Made by a program: the position numbers and the translations under genes
Shown: one piece after another, positions 1 to 8,305 of the stretch
Layout of the letters: each line of letters opens with the position of its first letter
Numbering within the stretch: position 1 is the first letter of the stretch
The notes under the pieces: model-generated
The model's database searches: none
Told to the model about the DNA's origin: nothing
The model's input: the letters and a program-made list of their open reading frames with translations, nothing else
Origin: CAWUEX02 sp963921305
GTDB lineage: Bacteria > Pseudomonadota > Alphaproteobacteria > Rhodospirillales > Rhodospirillaceae
Assembly (NCBI GenBank): GCA_963921305.4
Contig: CAWUEX030000002.1
Location: forward strand, 3,038,001-3,102,000
DNA length: 64,000 nt
Direction of reading: 5' to 3'

Positions 1-76
1 TGATCAAAACGGTTTTGGCATCTGCGGAAAAAGCGAACAGCACCGCAACGGCGGCGGCAAGGAAGGTCGTGCGCAT
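1..76 (-). CDS. Short-chain dehydrogenase with signal peptide (N-terminal fragment)
   Basis: Only the first 25 codons are inside the window; the gene runs off the left edge. The peptide is a Sec-type signal (Met-Arg, a hydrophobic Ala/Val/Leu/Phe core, then SADA) followed by KTVLI. That is the same layout as the complete SDR at 4822-5631, where AHA is followed by KTVLVTG, the first strand of the Rossmann fold. The assignment to the SDR family rests on this resemblance, because no catalytic residue is visible. The ATG at 76 is the natural start, as the signal peptide begins there. Confidence 0.6.
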   Translation of the reverse strand, partial: MRTTFLAAAVAVLFAFSADAKTVLI

Positions 77-270
77 GGGAAACCCCTGATGATGTGGCCG
101 GTCTTGGTGGACCTGTTGAGGGCGAGATCATAGCGGGGGTCATCGCTGCCTTTCCACATCCTCCGGCATCTGTCCGCATGGCGGAAAGAGGGCGGAGAGA
201 GGCGCAAGTCTTGAACCTTGCCCCTGCGGTCACCCATACTCTGGCGTGATCGAACGTGAGGGAGGGGTTC

Positions 271-1035
271 ATGTTCAAGCATCTGATCAGTTTGGGTGTC
301 CTCAGTCTCATATGCCTGGGGCAAGGCGCCACCGCCCAAGAGACGACGGAAAATACCGGCCCCAACGCCAACATCGTGCGCTGGGCCGAGGGCACGTACC
401 GCTACCTGGACATCACCGGCGAACGCGAGCGCGGCAGTGAGTCCTTCCGCCTCAACGTCCATCCCGACGGCACCCGGACGATGGTCATGTGGCACGACCT
501 GTTCGCCCGCAACCGCCAGTTCACCGCCGTGCTGCGCGTCGATGACTCCTTCCGCCCGCTCGAGGCCTTCGTCAACTATTGGAACGACGGCGGCTACAAG
601 GGCTCGTCCCTGGTCACCGTCAACGGCACGACTTTGACCGCTGTCACCAATGGTCCCGTCGGGCGCGTTGAGCAGACCCTGGAGGTGCCTGAGGCGCTGT
701 CCATCGGCACTCACCCCGTCGCCGCCGATGGCTGGCACGCCTGGCATGCCGATCCCTCGACCGGCGAGCCGCAAACCTCCGGCGCGCTCTACAATATTGA
801 GTCGAGTGATGACTTGAACAAACCGCCTATCGGTTCGCTGACCTGTATGACGACGGAAGTTCTAGGATCGGAAACCGTCACCGTTCCGGCGGGCACCTTT
901 GAAACGTCGAAGTACCGCTTGGCCGGGCGCACGATGGTGTGGGTGACGGGCCCGGATAACCTGGTGGTGCGCATGGCCAACGCGCGTGTGCAGTATGTGC
1001 TGGAGAAATTGACGACGGGGAATAACGCGGATTAA
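271..1035 (+). CDS. Secreted protein of unknown function, DUF3108-like
   Basis: This 254-residue protein has a typical signal peptide (MFKHLISLG, then a hydrophobic stretch to about ATAQ at residue 23), so it is probably periplasmic. The mature part is a beta-rich single domain. A late segment, 'VTVPAGTFETSKYRL' followed by 'VWVTGPDNLVVRM', resembles the end of DUF3108-type lipid-binding-like domains, but I see no catalytic motif. The ATG at 271 was chosen over the in-frame GTG at 256 because GAGGGAGGGG lies just upstream of it and the signal peptide then starts cleanly. The gene faces the convergent gene that ends at 1049. Function unknown. Confidence 0.75.
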   Translation: MFKHLISLGVLSLICLGQGATAQETTENTGPNANIVRWAEGTYRYLDITGERERGSESFRLNVHPDGTRTMVMWHDLFARNRQFTAVLRVDDSFRPLEAFVNYWNDGGYKGSSLVTVNGTTLTAVTNGPVGRVEQTLEVPEALSIGTHPVAADGWHAWHADPSTGEPQTSGALYNIESSDDLNKPPIGSLTCMTTEVLGSETVTVPAGTFETSKYRLAGRTMVWVTGPDNLVVRMANARVQYVLEKLTTGNNAD

Positions 1036-1048
1036 AGCCGCACTGTTT

Positions 1049-1969
1049 TTAGTTCAAGTCGCGCGCCACTCGTATGCCGAGTTGCCCGTAGCGCTGATCC
1101 GCCGCATAACGTCCGCGGTTGGCGGAGCGCCGGCCGCGTTCCTGCACACTCCACCCGCCGCCGCGATATACCCGCTGTTCGCAATCCTCCGCTAGCACCG
1201 GCAATCCGTCCAAAGGCGCACCGTTGTAGGACGGCGCGTAACAGTCCGCCAGCCATTCCCACACGTTGCCGTGCACGTCGTACACACCGAACAGGTTCGG
1301 GTGCAGTGCGCCCACCGGCGCGGTTTCGGCAAAGCCGTCGTCGCAGGGCACGCCTTCCCACGGCATGTCGGTGTGCACCCGCATCGACGTCATGTCATGG
1401 CCGTTATCGTACTCGCACAAACCAGCGGGATCGTCGCCGAAGTGATACACGGTCGTCGTGCCGCCGCGCGCCATGTATTCCCACTCCGCTTCGCTGAGTA
1501 GGCGGTAGGGCTGCCCGGTACGGTCGGCCAGCCAAGCCGCGAAAGCCTGGGCGTCGAACCAGTCGATGCAGGCGACGGGGTCGTTGCCGGTTTGCGGGTA
1601 GTGAGGGTCCTGCCAATTTTTTCCTTCGGTCAGTTCCCACTTGTTGCCCACCCACACGGTGCAGTCCGGTCCGGCGCTGCGGCCGCTCGCGGCGGCGAAT
1701 TCTGCGTATTGATCACGAGTGATCTCGAACCGGGAGACGGCGAAGGGCTGATCGATGGTTAACGTGCGGCGCGGGCTCTCATCGGCGTCGCGCTGCGGCT
1801 CGTCGTCTGGCGAGCCCATGATGAACTGACCGGAGGGAATAACGATCATCTCCGGGCAGGTGGCGCAGTCGGTGAACACGGTGCCGGGGTCTTGCGCGGA
1901 CACGTCCGTTGCGGTGACGGCGGCCAATGCGCACATGAGACCAAGGGACAGGAGTGTTGATCGCGTCAT
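1049..1969 (-). CDS. Secreted formylglycine-generating-enzyme-family (SUMF1) protein
   Basis: The 306-residue protein has a signal peptide (cleavage near VSAQ, residue 26) and one FGE-sulfatase domain over nearly its whole length. Hallmarks are 'MIVIPSGQFIMGS' near residue 40, 'SRFEITRDQYAEF', 'RLLSEAEWEYMARGG', 'DVHGNVWEWLADC' and the closing 'YRGGGWS...GIRVARD'. The two C-terminal cysteines that bind copper and convert sulfatase cysteine are not present in the 'GGGWSVQERGRRSANRG' segment. It is therefore probably not a true sulfatase-activating enzyme but one of the many family members with another or a binding role. No sulfatase gene is nearby. The gene is convergent with 271-1035 and divergent from the multicopper oxidase. 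Confidence 0.85.
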   Translation of the reverse strand: MTRSTLLSLGLMCALAAVTATDVSAQDPGTVFTDCATCPEMIVIPSGQFIMGSPDDEPQRDADESPRRTLTIDQPFAVSRFEITRDQYAEFAAASGRSAGPDCTVWVGNKWELTEGKNWQDPHYPQTGNDPVACIDWFDAQAFAAWLADRTGQPYRLLSEAEWEYMARGGTTTVYHFGDDPAGLCEYDNGHDMTSMRVHTDMPWEGVPCDDGFAETAPVGALHPNLFGVYDVHGNVWEWLADCYAPSYNGAPLDGLPVLAEDCEQRVYRGGGWSVQERGRRSANRGRYAADQRYGQLGIRVARDLN

Positions 1970-2107
1970 AGCTTGATCGCCTTAAGTTCTCGTGATGCCT
2001 TCAGTCTGATACCGAACGGTGCATGCCGCAATGCGCGACATGAGGGTGATTTCCAGGTTCACTGCCGTTAGTCTTGAGGGATCGCGAGGGGAAGGGGGAC
2101 ACGGCGC

Positions 2108-4024
2108 ATGCGCCCGGCGCGTTTCACTTTAGCCATCGGACTGGCGGCAGTCCTGTCATCGGGCGTTGTGGCTGAGTCCGTCAAACTGCCGCTCGGCTTT
2201 CCCGCGCCGCTGCCGTCGATGACCCCTGACGCCGATACCGCCACTTACGATCTTGATGTGCGCTACGCCGATGGCCGCATGTTCAATCCTGTCTCGGGGC
2301 GGCAGGAAGCGGTGCGCCTGCGCAGCTATGTCGCCGAGAACACCACCGCCGATATTCCGTTTCTCGCGCCGCTGATCGAAACCGCGCCTGGCGAAACCGT
2401 GCGCCTCACCGTGACCAACAGTCTTCCGGCGGACGATCCGTCCTGTCATGACAATCACACCAACATCAACATCCCGCACTGTTTCAACGTTACCAACGTG
2501 CACGCCCACGGGTTTTGGGTCAGTCCCGAGGGCAACAGCGACAATGTCTTCGTCTCGATCCGTCCCGGTCAGACCTTTGAATACGAATACAACATGCCCG
2601 AGGATCATCCCGCCGGGACGTACTTCTATCACCCGCACCATCACGGCTCGACCGCGCTGCAGGTGTCCAGCGGTTTGGCCGGCGCGCTGATCGTGCGCGG
2701 CGATCGTGCGCCTGAGCTCGCCGGCGACGGCAGTTGGATCAGCGGTGATCTCGACACGCTGCTGCATCACGCGGACGGCACGCCCTACGCCGAGCGCACC
2801 ATCGTTATTCAGCAAATTCCTTATGCCTGTCGTGACGAAAACAGCGCGATCCGCGAGCGCGCGGACGAAAGCTGGTGGTGCGCCGAAGACGATGTCGGCA
2901 CCATCGAGAATTACGATCAGTTTGGCCAGTCCACTTGGGACCGCTCCGGGCGCTTTAATGCGCTTAACGGCTATGTCATGCCCACGTTCACGGGCGCGCA
3001 AGCGGGCACGGTGGAGCGCTGGCGGCTGATCCACGCCGGCGTGCGTGACACCGTCCGGGTGCAACTGCGTAAGCTGCGCGATGGCGCACCCGCCGAGTTG
3101 CCGCGCGGGCAAACGCCACTGGAACGTCAGGCCTTTGTCGACGCCAACTGCACCGGCGACGTGCTGCCGCTGTTCGGCATTGCCATGGACGGGCACACCC
3201 GCCGTGCCGTGACGGAAAAGCAAGACGCGTTTCTCCAGCCCGGCTACCGCGAAGACGTGCTGGTGATGTTTCCCGAGCCCGGCACCTATTGCGTCATCGA
3301 TGGTGAAATTCCGCCGGAGGAGTCGGTGAGCGGACGGCCCCAGGAACGCGCCTTGCTCGGTTATGTCGAGGTCGGCGCGGGGCAAGGCGTTGCCACCAAT
3401 GGTATCGCCGCCGCTGTCCAAGAGGATTTGGAAGACTCCGCCTCAGCTCACTTCTCAGGCGGCGTGCGCGACGCGGTGATCGCCGGTTTGCGCGACGGCC
3501 TGGATCTGTCGGCCTTCGTCGATCACGCCGACATCGCAGACGCCGAACTCACCGGCAAGCAGACCGTCGGCTTCCGCTACCACAACGTCAATCTGCCGCC
3601 CGATCCGCCGCGCTATCAGCACGAGGTGGGCTATCTCGGCCTCAGCATCGGCGGCGAATTGATCCTCACCAACTCACAACCCTACGACCCCGCGCGCATC
3701 GACCGCACGCTGACGCTCGGCGGTGCGGATGAATGGACCCTGGCGTCCTTCTGGGGCGGGCATCCGTTCCACATTCACATCAACCCGTTTCAGATCGTCT
3801 CGATCACCGACATGGACGGCAACGACGTGAGCGGGCCAGGCACAGGGCAGTATGCCGGTCTCAAAGGCGTGTGGAAGGACACCCTGTTCATCGAAGAGGG
3901 CTACGTCTTCAAAGTGCGCAGCCGCTATCAGCGCTACATCGGCGATTTCGTTCTGCATTGCCACATCCTCGACCACGAGGACAAAGGCATGATGCAAAAC
4001 GTGCGAATTGTGCTGCCCGACTAG
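2108..4024 (+). CDS. Multicopper oxidase, periplasmic
   Basis: A 638-residue laccase-like copper oxidase, exported by a signal peptide ending near VVAE (residue 23). All four copper motifs are present: HAHG near residue 132, HPHHHGS near 175, HPFHIH near 551 and HCHILDHEDKGMM near 617. Together they supply the type 2/3 trinuclear centre and the type 1 site (His, Cys, His, Met). Family members oxidise phenols, metals or other small donors and reduce oxygen to water; the substrate cannot be read from the sequence. A long, poorly conserved segment lies between the second and third motifs. The ATG at 2108 is supported by a purine-rich AAGGGGGA upstream. The gene appears monocistronic and converges on the SDR pair. 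Confidence 0.93.
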   Translation: MRPARFTLAIGLAAVLSSGVVAESVKLPLGFPAPLPSMTPDADTATYDLDVRYADGRMFNPVSGRQEAVRLRSYVAENTTADIPFLAPLIETAPGETVRLTVTNSLPADDPSCHDNHTNINIPHCFNVTNVHAHGFWVSPEGNSDNVFVSIRPGQTFEYEYNMPEDHPAGTYFYHPHHHGSTALQVSSGLAGALIVRGDRAPELAGDGSWISGDLDTLLHHADGTPYAERTIVIQQIPYACRDENSAIRERADESWWCAEDDVGTIENYDQFGQSTWDRSGRFNALNGYVMPTFTGAQAGTVERWRLIHAGVRDTVRVQLRKLRDGAPAELPRGQTPLERQAFVDANCTGDVLPLFGIAMDGHTRRAVTEKQDAFLQPGYREDVLVMFPEPGTYCVIDGEIPPEESVSGRPQERALLGYVEVGAGQGVATNGIAAAVQEDLEDSASAHFSGGVRDAVIAGLRDGLDLSAFVDHADIADAELTGKQTVGFRYHNVNLPPDPPRYQHEVGYLGLSIGGELILTNSQPYDPARIDRTLTLGGADEWTLASFWGGHPFHIHINPFQIVSITDMDGNDVSGPGTGQYAGLKGVWKDTLFIEEGYVFKVRSRYQRYIGDFVLHCHILDHEDKGMMQNVRIVLPD

Positions 4025-4037
4025 GCCGCCGCCTAAC

Positions 4038-4805
4038 TCACCAGGTCATTTCATCGCCGGTGTTGGCGAAGTAACGCCCTGACATGTCCATGTCGTATTT
4101 GTCGATCATCTCCATCGAGCGGGACACGCTGGTCTCCACATCGATCATCAGCTGCTTGGGCAGTCCGGCGGTGAAATCCGTATCGACAAAGCCCGGGGTG
4201 AGCAGGCCGATGATCACCCCTTTGCTCTGCACTTCCGGATGGATCGAGACGTTCTTCATCACCATGTTCAGGGCCGACTTGCTCGCCCGGTAAAAGGGTT
4301 GGCGCGCGCCGCGCACGTTGCTCAGGCGGCCTTCGGACGATGAAATGTTGATGATCTTCTTTTGCTCGCTGGCGGCGACGTGATCGAGAAACGCTTCGGT
4401 GACTTTCAGCGGGCCGAGTACGTTGATGTTCATCACATCGTCGAACACGCTGTAATCGATGGCGCCGAACTCCTGGGTGTTGCGCCCGCCTGAGATCCCA
4501 GCGTTGTTGATCAGCACGTCGATGGCCGTGCCCTCGAGTTTGGCCGCCAACGCATCGATGCCGGCGTGATCGGTCACGTCCAGGGTTTCGATGCGCACGT
4601 TGTCGAACTTCTGCGCCAGAGCTTGCAGTTCGGCGTCGTCACCGGGGGAGCGCGCCGTGGCGATCACATCCCAGCCACGCTCGGCATAGCGCTGGGCGAA
4701 CTCAAAGCCGATGCCCCGGCTTGCTCCGGTGATCATCACGGTCGCGGCTTGGGCTGAGCCGAAGACGAACAGTGTGAAGATCAAAATACTTAAACGCAGC
4801 ATCAT
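4038..4805 (-). CDS. SDR-family oxidoreductase with N-terminal signal peptide
   Basis: This 255-residue classical short-chain dehydrogenase has the cofactor loop TGASRGIG near residue 27, NNAG near 100, a catalytic Ser in 'INISSSEG' and the active-site YRASK (Tyr-x3-Lys). In front of the Rossmann fold is a convincing Sec signal (hydrophobic core 'LSILIFTLFVFG', then SAQA), which is odd for an NAD(P)-dependent enzyme. It lies 16 nt downstream of the related SDR at 4822-5631 and is probably co-transcribed with it. AAGGAGAG precedes the ATG. Substrate unknown. Confidence 0.9.
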   Translation of the reverse strand: MMLRLSILIFTLFVFGSAQAATVMITGASRGIGFEFAQRYAERGWDVIATARSPGDDAELQALAQKFDNVRIETLDVTDHAGIDALAAKLEGTAIDVLINNAGISGGRNTQEFGAIDYSVFDDVMNINVLGPLKVTEAFLDHVAASEQKKIINISSSEGRLSNVRGARQPFYRASKSALNMVMKNVSIHPEVQSKGVIIGLLTPGFVDTDFTAGLPKQLMIDVETSVSRSMEMIDKYDMDMSGRYFANTGDEMTW

Positions 4806-4821
4806 CTCTCTCCTTTTTGCT

Positions 4822-5631
4822 TTACCAGCGCACCGTATCGCCGTCGTAGCGCAGGAACGATCCGGTGTTCTCGGCGTTCAGACCGGTGATCACCGCGCGC
4901 ATTTGGGCGACGCTGTCCTGCGGCGACAGCGGGGTGAAGCCGCGATAGTCGTAGTCTTCGTTGGCTTCCGCTTCGGCCTGGGACAAACCAAACGCTTCGC
5001 GCAGCATGCGGGTGTCGACCCCGCCCGGGTGGAAGATGCCGACCGAGATGCCGTCTTCCTTCAGGCGCATGGCGGTGCCGCGCATGGCCATGTTCACCGC
5101 CGACTTGCTGATGGCGTAGTAGGGCGCGCCGGGCGGGCTGCTGACCGCGGCAATGGATCCGGCGGCGCTGGAAATCACCACCACCTTCTTCTCGTCGCTG
5201 GCGGCGACGTGCGGCGCGAACGCCTCGGTCACTTTCAGCGGTCCGTACACATTCACCGCCATCACCTGATCGAACAGATCACGATCCAGTTGGCCCCAGG
5301 TCTGGCCGTCGCGGGCGCCGAACATGCCGGCGTTGTTGATCAGGACATCGATGGCTGTGCCCTCGAGTTTCTTGGCCAGGGCGGCGATTTCGTCCAGATC
5401 GGTGACGTCCAGTTCCTCGATCTTCACGTTGGCGTTGGCGGCGGCCAATGCTTGCAGGTCGGTGTCATCCCCCGGCGAGCGGCTGGTGGCGATCACGTCC
5501 CAGCCCGCCGCCGCATATTGGGTGACGAACTCCAGGCCGATGCCCCGGTTCGAGCCGGTCACCAAAACGGTTTTGGCGTGGGCCGAGAAGCTGATGAGAA
5601 CGGCAGCAACAGCAAATGCACATGACTTCAT
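4822..5631 (-). CDS. SDR-family oxidoreductase with N-terminal signal peptide
   Basis: A 269-residue SDR with cofactor loop TGSNRGIG, NNAG, catalytic Ser in 'VVISSAAG' and active-site YAISK. The N-terminus (MKSCAFAVAAVL, then SAHA) is a predicted Sec signal whose cleavage would leave only one or two residues before the first beta strand. It is the upstream gene of a two-gene leftward unit with the SDR at 4038-4805. It also resembles the truncated gene at the left window edge, so the locus holds at least three such proteins. Either these enzymes are exported with bound cofactor or the hydrophobic N-terminus is a membrane anchor. Confidence 0.9.
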   Translation of the reverse strand: MKSCAFAVAAVLISFSAHAKTVLVTGSNRGIGLEFVTQYAAAGWDVIATSRSPGDDTDLQALAAANANVKIEELDVTDLDEIAALAKKLEGTAIDVLINNAGMFGARDGQTWGQLDRDLFDQVMAVNVYGPLKVTEAFAPHVAASDEKKVVVISSAAGSIAAVSSPPGAPYYAISKSAVNMAMRGTAMRLKEDGISVGIFHPGGVDTRMLREAFGLSQAEAEANEDYDYRGFTPLSPQDSVAQMRAVITGLNAENTGSFLRYDGDTVRW

Positions 5632-5648
5632 TTCAAATCTCCATTCCG

Positions 5649-5739
5649 GTCATGCTCGGACCTGTTCCGGGCATCCAGGGTTGAGTGCCAAGGGTTGAGC
5701 TTAAGACCCTGGACCTTCGGGACAAGCCCGAAGGTGACG
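5649..5739. repeat. Inverted pair of alphaproteobacterial-type intergenic palindromic repeats
   Basis: Two related units of about 34 nt lie in opposite orientation: 5649-5682 (minus) and 5705-5739 (plus). Read outward, each has the pattern CCCTGGA, then a CCGGAACA or TTCGGGACAAG core, then a TGACG or TGACC end. The second unit contains a perfect CTTCGGG/CCCGAAG dyad. This resembles the short palindromic elements scattered between genes in many alphaproteobacteria. The pair separates the SDR operon from the hydrolase gene and could fold into a large hairpin in either transcript. Confidence 0.65.
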
Positions 5740-5759
5740 AAAGAGTGGCCTATAAAGCG

Positions 5760-6569
5760 CTAACTCCACCGCCCCACCCACTCGATCACCGCCGGCGCGG
5801 CGGCCTCCGGTTCTTCCACCATCAGATAGGTCCCGCCCAACTCGGGGACAATCTTCAGCTCGGCCTTGGGGCACAGTTTTAAGAAGCCATCCACCGCTGG
5901 TTTCAGCGCCTCCGCTCCGTTGTTGCCCGAGGCGCCCAAATACAGCAGCACCGGCATCGACAGCTTGGCCACATCAGCCGAAAGATCACAGTTGAAATAC
6001 ACGTCCATGATCTTGTTGATCGCCGAGATCGAGAAGTTCTGCGCGAACACCTCGGCTTCGAACTTGGCGATCTCGTCTCCCTTGGCGCCGTAGACGTACT
6101 TCTCACCGCAGCCGATCCACTGGGTGAAACGGGCCAGGGCCTGATAGCCGAAGTTCTCGGCCAGGGCGAGGTAGGTTGCCGCCTTCTGGCGTGCTGGCGG
6201 TCCGGCGGCGAACATGGGAAAGGTGATCAGGCTTTGCACCCGCTCCGGGTAGCGCGCGGCGAAGCGGATCGCCAGCATCGAGCCCGTCGAGGTTGCCCAC
6301 ATGTGCACGCGGTCATGGCCGAGGTGATCGAGGATCACCACCAGATCGTCGACCCAGCGGTCCATGGTAAAGCCGCCCAGCCACGCGCGGTCGGACTTGC
6401 CGCAGCCGCGCGGACTCCAGTCGATGCAGCTCATGTGCTTCGCCAGCAGCGGACGCACCTCATGCCATTGCGCATCCAGCAGACCCCAGCCGCCGGTCAG
6501 CACCACCGGCGGGCCGTCGCCGGTCACCTCATACCAAAGGCCGGTGCCCTGATCGCTCACATGCGGCAT
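5760..6569 (-). CDS. Alpha/beta-hydrolase-fold protein lacking the usual catalytic histidine
   Basis: A 269-residue cytoplasmic protein (no signal peptide) with the alpha/beta-hydrolase layout: 'VVLTGGWG' where the oxyanion HG loop normally lies, 'SPRGCGKSD' and a nucleophile elbow 'ATSTGS' (Ser about residue 96). At the end, where family members have GHxxxxExP, this protein reads 'GGTYLMVEEP', so Thr replaces the base histidine. The elbow also lacks the first Gly of GxSxG. It may be a non-hydrolytic or differently catalysing member. It is transcribed leftward, separated from the SDR operon by a repeat pair, and divergent from the ABC binding protein. Confidence 0.85.
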   Translation of the reverse strand: MPHVSDQGTGLWYEVTGDGPPVVLTGGWGLLDAQWHEVRPLLAKHMSCIDWSPRGCGKSDRAWLGGFTMDRWVDDLVVILDHLGHDRVHMWATSTGSMLAIRFAARYPERVQSLITFPMFAAGPPARQKAATYLALAENFGYQALARFTQWIGCGEKYVYGAKGDEIAKFEAEVFAQNFSISAINKIMDVYFNCDLSADVAKLSMPVLLYLGASGNNGAEALKPAVDGFLKLCPKAELKIVPELGGTYLMVEEPEAAAPAVIEWVGRWS

Positions 6570-6614
6570 CGGATTTTCCCCCTGTTTCCCTGAACTGAGT
6601 TACAGTCCCACGCC

Positions 6615-8237
6615 ATGACACTAGCACTTCAGACGATACAGACTGCCCATCGGTTGATGCGCCGCGCCCGTGCCGCAACCGCGCTCGCGGTGATGGCGTT
6701 GGCGTTACCGCTCGCCGGCTGTGGAGAGTCTCAAAACGCGGACGATGCCGCGCCCGAGGCCTTCGGCGACACCCTGCGCATGGGCGTCGTCGGTCTGCCG
6801 GCCATGCTGGGCAATCCCTATGCCTCGCTCAACGCACCGACCATCTACACCTGGTCGGCGATCTTCGATGGCCTCACCTATGTCGGCAACGACGGCGCGG
6901 TTAAGCCCTGGCTCGCCACGGCCTGGCGCCAGACCAGCCCGCTCACCTGGGAGTTCACCCTGCGCGAGGGGGTGACCTTCTCTAATGGCGAGCCGCTGAA
7001 CGCCGACGCGGTGATCAACGCCGTCGATTACCTGACCAGCCCCGAGGCCGCGACCGAGGTTGTGGCGCAAATGCTGGCTTCCATGGCCGGGGCACGGGCG
7101 CTGGACGATCTCACCGTCGAGATCACCACCAAGACGCCCAACATCATGTTCCCACGGGAGGCCTCCAGCCTGCGCATTGTTGCGCCGGAGCACTGGCGCC
7201 GCCTTGGCCGGCAAGGCTTCGCCCGCGAGCCCCACGGCACCGGGCCCTACCGCGTGGTGGCCTGGGAGCCGACGGTGGCGCGCATGGAAGCTTTTGAGGA
7301 CTCTTGGCGGCCGCCGCACTTCGACAAGCTTGAGGTCTACGCCGTGCCCGAGGGGCCGCAGCGGGTGCAGGGCATCATCACCGGCCAGCTCGACGCCATC
7401 CTGGGCACCGTGCCAGACAGCATGGCCGAGCTCGAAGCGGCAGGCCACCAGTGGATTTCCATCCCCGGCGGACGCACCTATGTCTTCGCCTTGATCCTCA
7501 ATCCCGATCACCCGGCTTTCGGGCCCGGCAACGCGCCGCTGATGGATGTCCGCGTGCGCCAGGCCCTCAACTACGCCATCGACCGTGAGGCCTACATCGC
7601 CGCGCTGCTGAACAACACCAGCAAAGCGCCATCCCAGCCGGTGCCGGACCTGGCCTTCGGTTTCAACCCCGAGCTCGAACCCTATCCCTACGATCCGGAC
7701 AAAGCCCGCGCCCTGCTGGCGGAGGCGGGGTATGCGGACGGCTTCGATCTGGTGTTTGAGGTCGTGCCCGGCACGTCCATTCCCAACGGCGTCGCCATTT
7801 ACCAAAAGGTGGCGGAGGACTTGCGCAAGGTCGGCGTGCGCCTGGAGCTCAAAACCTTTCCGATCTCACAGTATTTCAACGCCATTCACACCGGCGATTT
7901 CCGCGGGCAGGGGTTCATGATGGACTTTCCGGCCTCGCCGCAGATGGATGCCCTGCGCGGCATGCGCCTTCATAGCTGCCTATGGAAAACGCCCTGGCTG
8001 TGCAAGGCTGAGGACCAGGCGCTGATCACCGCCGCCATGGAAGAGCCCGATCTGGCCCACCGTGAGGCGCTGACCCAGGACCTCATGCGCCTCTATCACG
8101 AGCAGTCCTACATGGTGTACCTGTTTGAATCGGTCGACTTCTACGGCCTGCGTGCCGGGCTCACGGGCTTCGAAGGGGAAGGCTTATTTATCGAATACGA
8201 CAAGATCAGGCCGGTGGGAGTCACGCCGGAAAAATGA
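6615..8237 (+). CDS. ABC transporter substrate-binding lipoprotein (peptide/nickel type, SBP_bac_5)
   Basis: A protein of about 540 residues of the family-5 solute-binding type (dipeptide/oligopeptide/nickel). It has a lipobox LAGC, an early 'NAPTIYTWSAIFDGLTYVG', 'LREGVTFSNGEPLNADAV', 'GTGPYRVVAWEP' and 'DVRVRQALNYAIDREAYI', in family order. It would be anchored to the membrane face in the periplasm. The first ATG at 6615 is given, but the ATG at 6657 leaves a more usual 22-residue lipoprotein signal; neither has a clear ribosome binding site. No permease or ATPase gene lies beside it, so it is an orphan in this window and its ligand cannot be named. Confidence 0.9.
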   Translation: MTLALQTIQTAHRLMRRARAATALAVMALALPLAGCGESQNADDAAPEAFGDTLRMGVVGLPAMLGNPYASLNAPTIYTWSAIFDGLTYVGNDGAVKPWLATAWRQTSPLTWEFTLREGVTFSNGEPLNADAVINAVDYLTSPEAATEVVAQMLASMAGARALDDLTVEITTKTPNIMFPREASSLRIVAPEHWRRLGRQGFAREPHGTGPYRVVAWEPTVARMEAFEDSWRPPHFDKLEVYAVPEGPQRVQGIITGQLDAILGTVPDSMAELEAAGHQWISIPGGRTYVFALILNPDHPAFGPGNAPLMDVRVRQALNYAIDREAYIAALLNNTSKAPSQPVPDLAFGFNPELEPYPYDPDKARALLAEAGYADGFDLVFEVVPGTSIPNGVAIYQKVAEDLRKVGVRLELKTFPISQYFNAIHTGDFRGQGFMMDFPASPQMDALRGMRLHSCLWKTPWLCKAEDQALITAAMEEPDLAHREALTQDLMRLYHEQSYMVYLFESVDFYGLRAGLTGFEGEGLFIEYDKIRPVGVTPEK

Positions 8238-8272
8238 CTCTTTTTGAGTCACTTACGAGTCACTTTTGAATC
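8236..8272. promoter_or_regulatory. Cluster of four GANTC sites with about one-helical-turn spacing
   Basis: GACTC at 8236, GAGTC at 8246, GAGTC at 8257 and GAATC at 8268 start 10, 11 and 11 bp apart, all on one face of the helix. They begin at the stop codon of the ABC binding protein and lie between two convergent 3' ends. GANTC is the target of the CcrM DNA methyltransferase of alphaproteobacteria and is normally sparse. The first two copies also form a TGACTC/GAGTCA hairpin, so a weak terminator role is a simpler alternative. Confidence 0.5.
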
Positions 8273-8305
8273 ATGATCTGAACTGCAAACCGGCGCGCGG
8301 CGTGC

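Noticed and set aside
4..774. Long minus-strand open frame across 1-774
   Set aside because: It overlaps a well-supported plus-strand secreted protein gene and the true SDR start at 76, and its product shows no family pattern. In GC-rich DNA such antisense frames are expected.
2156..3421. 421-codon minus-strand frame inside the multicopper oxidase gene
   Set aside because: The opposite strand encodes all four copper motifs in order; the antisense frame is a shadow of codon bias.
6705..7805. 366-codon minus-strand frame inside the ABC binding-protein gene
   Set aside because: Antisense to a clear SBP_bac_5 protein; its product is rich in Gly, Arg, Val and His with no recognisable domain.
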